Assembly (NCBI GenBank): GCA_001443385.1
Contig: LDXP01000018.1
Span: forward strand, 1-38,863
Length of the DNA stretch: 38,863 bases
Source: Candidatus Rokubacteria bacterium CSP1-6
Lineage (GTDB): Bacteria > Methylomirabilota > Methylomirabilia > Rokubacteriales > CSP1-6
Direction: 5' to 3'
Below are positions 38,801 to 38,863 of this stretch, piece by piece. Every line of letters starts with the position of its first letter. The first letter of the stretch is position 1. A program made the position numbers and the translations under genes. The notes below the pieces were generated by a model that was not told the origin of the DNA, ran no database searches, and saw only the letters and a list, made by a program, of their open reading frames with translations.

Positions 38801-38863
38801 CTACCGGCCCGCGGCCAGCGGGTAGAGGCGCGCGCAGTTGTCCCAGAGGATCTTCGCCTTCGT
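38801..38863 (-). CDS. amidohydrolase family protein, C-terminal fragment (5' end outside window)
   Basis: Only the last 20 codons are present, entering from the right edge and stopping at TAG 38803-38801. They read AKILWDNCARLYPL before the end, which matches the usual C-terminus of amidohydrolase_2 (PF04909) proteins (K-I-L-x-x-N-x-x-R-L-Y-x-L). The call rests on this short motif alone. Confidence 0.6.
   Translation of the reverse strand, partial: TKAKILWDNCARLYPLAAGR

Overview
The window is GC-rich, gene-dense DNA. About 40 genes sit in long co-directional runs, many joined by 4-nt ATGA or GTGA stop/start overlaps. No rRNA, canonical tRNA, phage, transposase or CRISPR is visible, and no gene-free stretch exceeds 300 bases. 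Gene content points to a metabolically versatile, probably soil or subsurface bacterium: many acyl-CoA enzymes, a class III polyhydroxyalkanoate (PHA) synthase, a Liv-type ABC importer, a TRAP-TAXI importer and tricarballylate oxidation genes. The style resembles Candidatus Rokubacteria / Methylomirabilota or a related uncultured proteobacterium-like lineage. That placement is inference from gene style, not shown by a marker gene.

Layout. (1) 1-899: 5' part of a DUF1800 gene (minus). (2) 957-9314, minus: a six-gene acyl-CoA operon with two AMP-forming acyl-CoA ligases, an SDR, a GrdB/PrdB-like reductase, a fused tandem family III CoA-transferase and a zinc alcohol dehydrogenase. The reductase reads through an in-frame UGA in a U-x-x-C motif and is almost certainly a selenoprotein. 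(3) 9386-16234: a PHA locus with phasin, PhaR, a PhaB/FabG reductase and a minus-strand operon of two coupled CoA-transferases, PhaC, PhaE and a MaoC/PhaJ-like hydratase. (4) 16357-21302, plus: a complete Liv-type ABC importer. (5) 21383-23148, minus: a TetR regulator, enoyl-CoA hydratase and SCP2 protein with promoter, palindromic operator candidate and terminator. (6) 23105-24367: a SPOR-domain remnant, an LLM-class oxidoreductase and a hydantoinase N-terminal remnant. (7) 24472-29917, minus: CoA-transferase, cupin, threonine dehydratase-like enzyme, a frameshifted small gene, and TcuA/TcuB. (8) 29953-31370: an SppA-like lipoprotein protease, a small CxxC protein and a candidate structured RNA with its own promoter. 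(9) 31376-38863, minus: two crotonases, a CoA-pyrophosphatase-type Nudix enzyme, a TRAP-TAXI importer, nitronate monooxygenase, an ABC substrate-binding protein and the 3' end of an amidohydrolase gene.

The genes mostly import and activate organic acids (Liv, TRAP-TAXI, ABC_sub_bind, acyl-CoA ligases, CoA-transferases), oxidise or reduce the CoA esters (crotonases, SDRs, ADH, LLM) and store carbon as PHA. An interspersed palindromic repeat family (outer arm CCCCTCACC/GGTGAGGGG, inner arm CCTCTCCCC/GGGGAGAGG) occurs in at least seven places, supplies the C-terminal codons of two proteins and abuts a broken gene.

The items most worth follow-up are the Sec-containing operon, the structured RNA at 31208-31359, and two independent cases of paired CoA-transferase domains in which one partner lacks the catalytic Asp.
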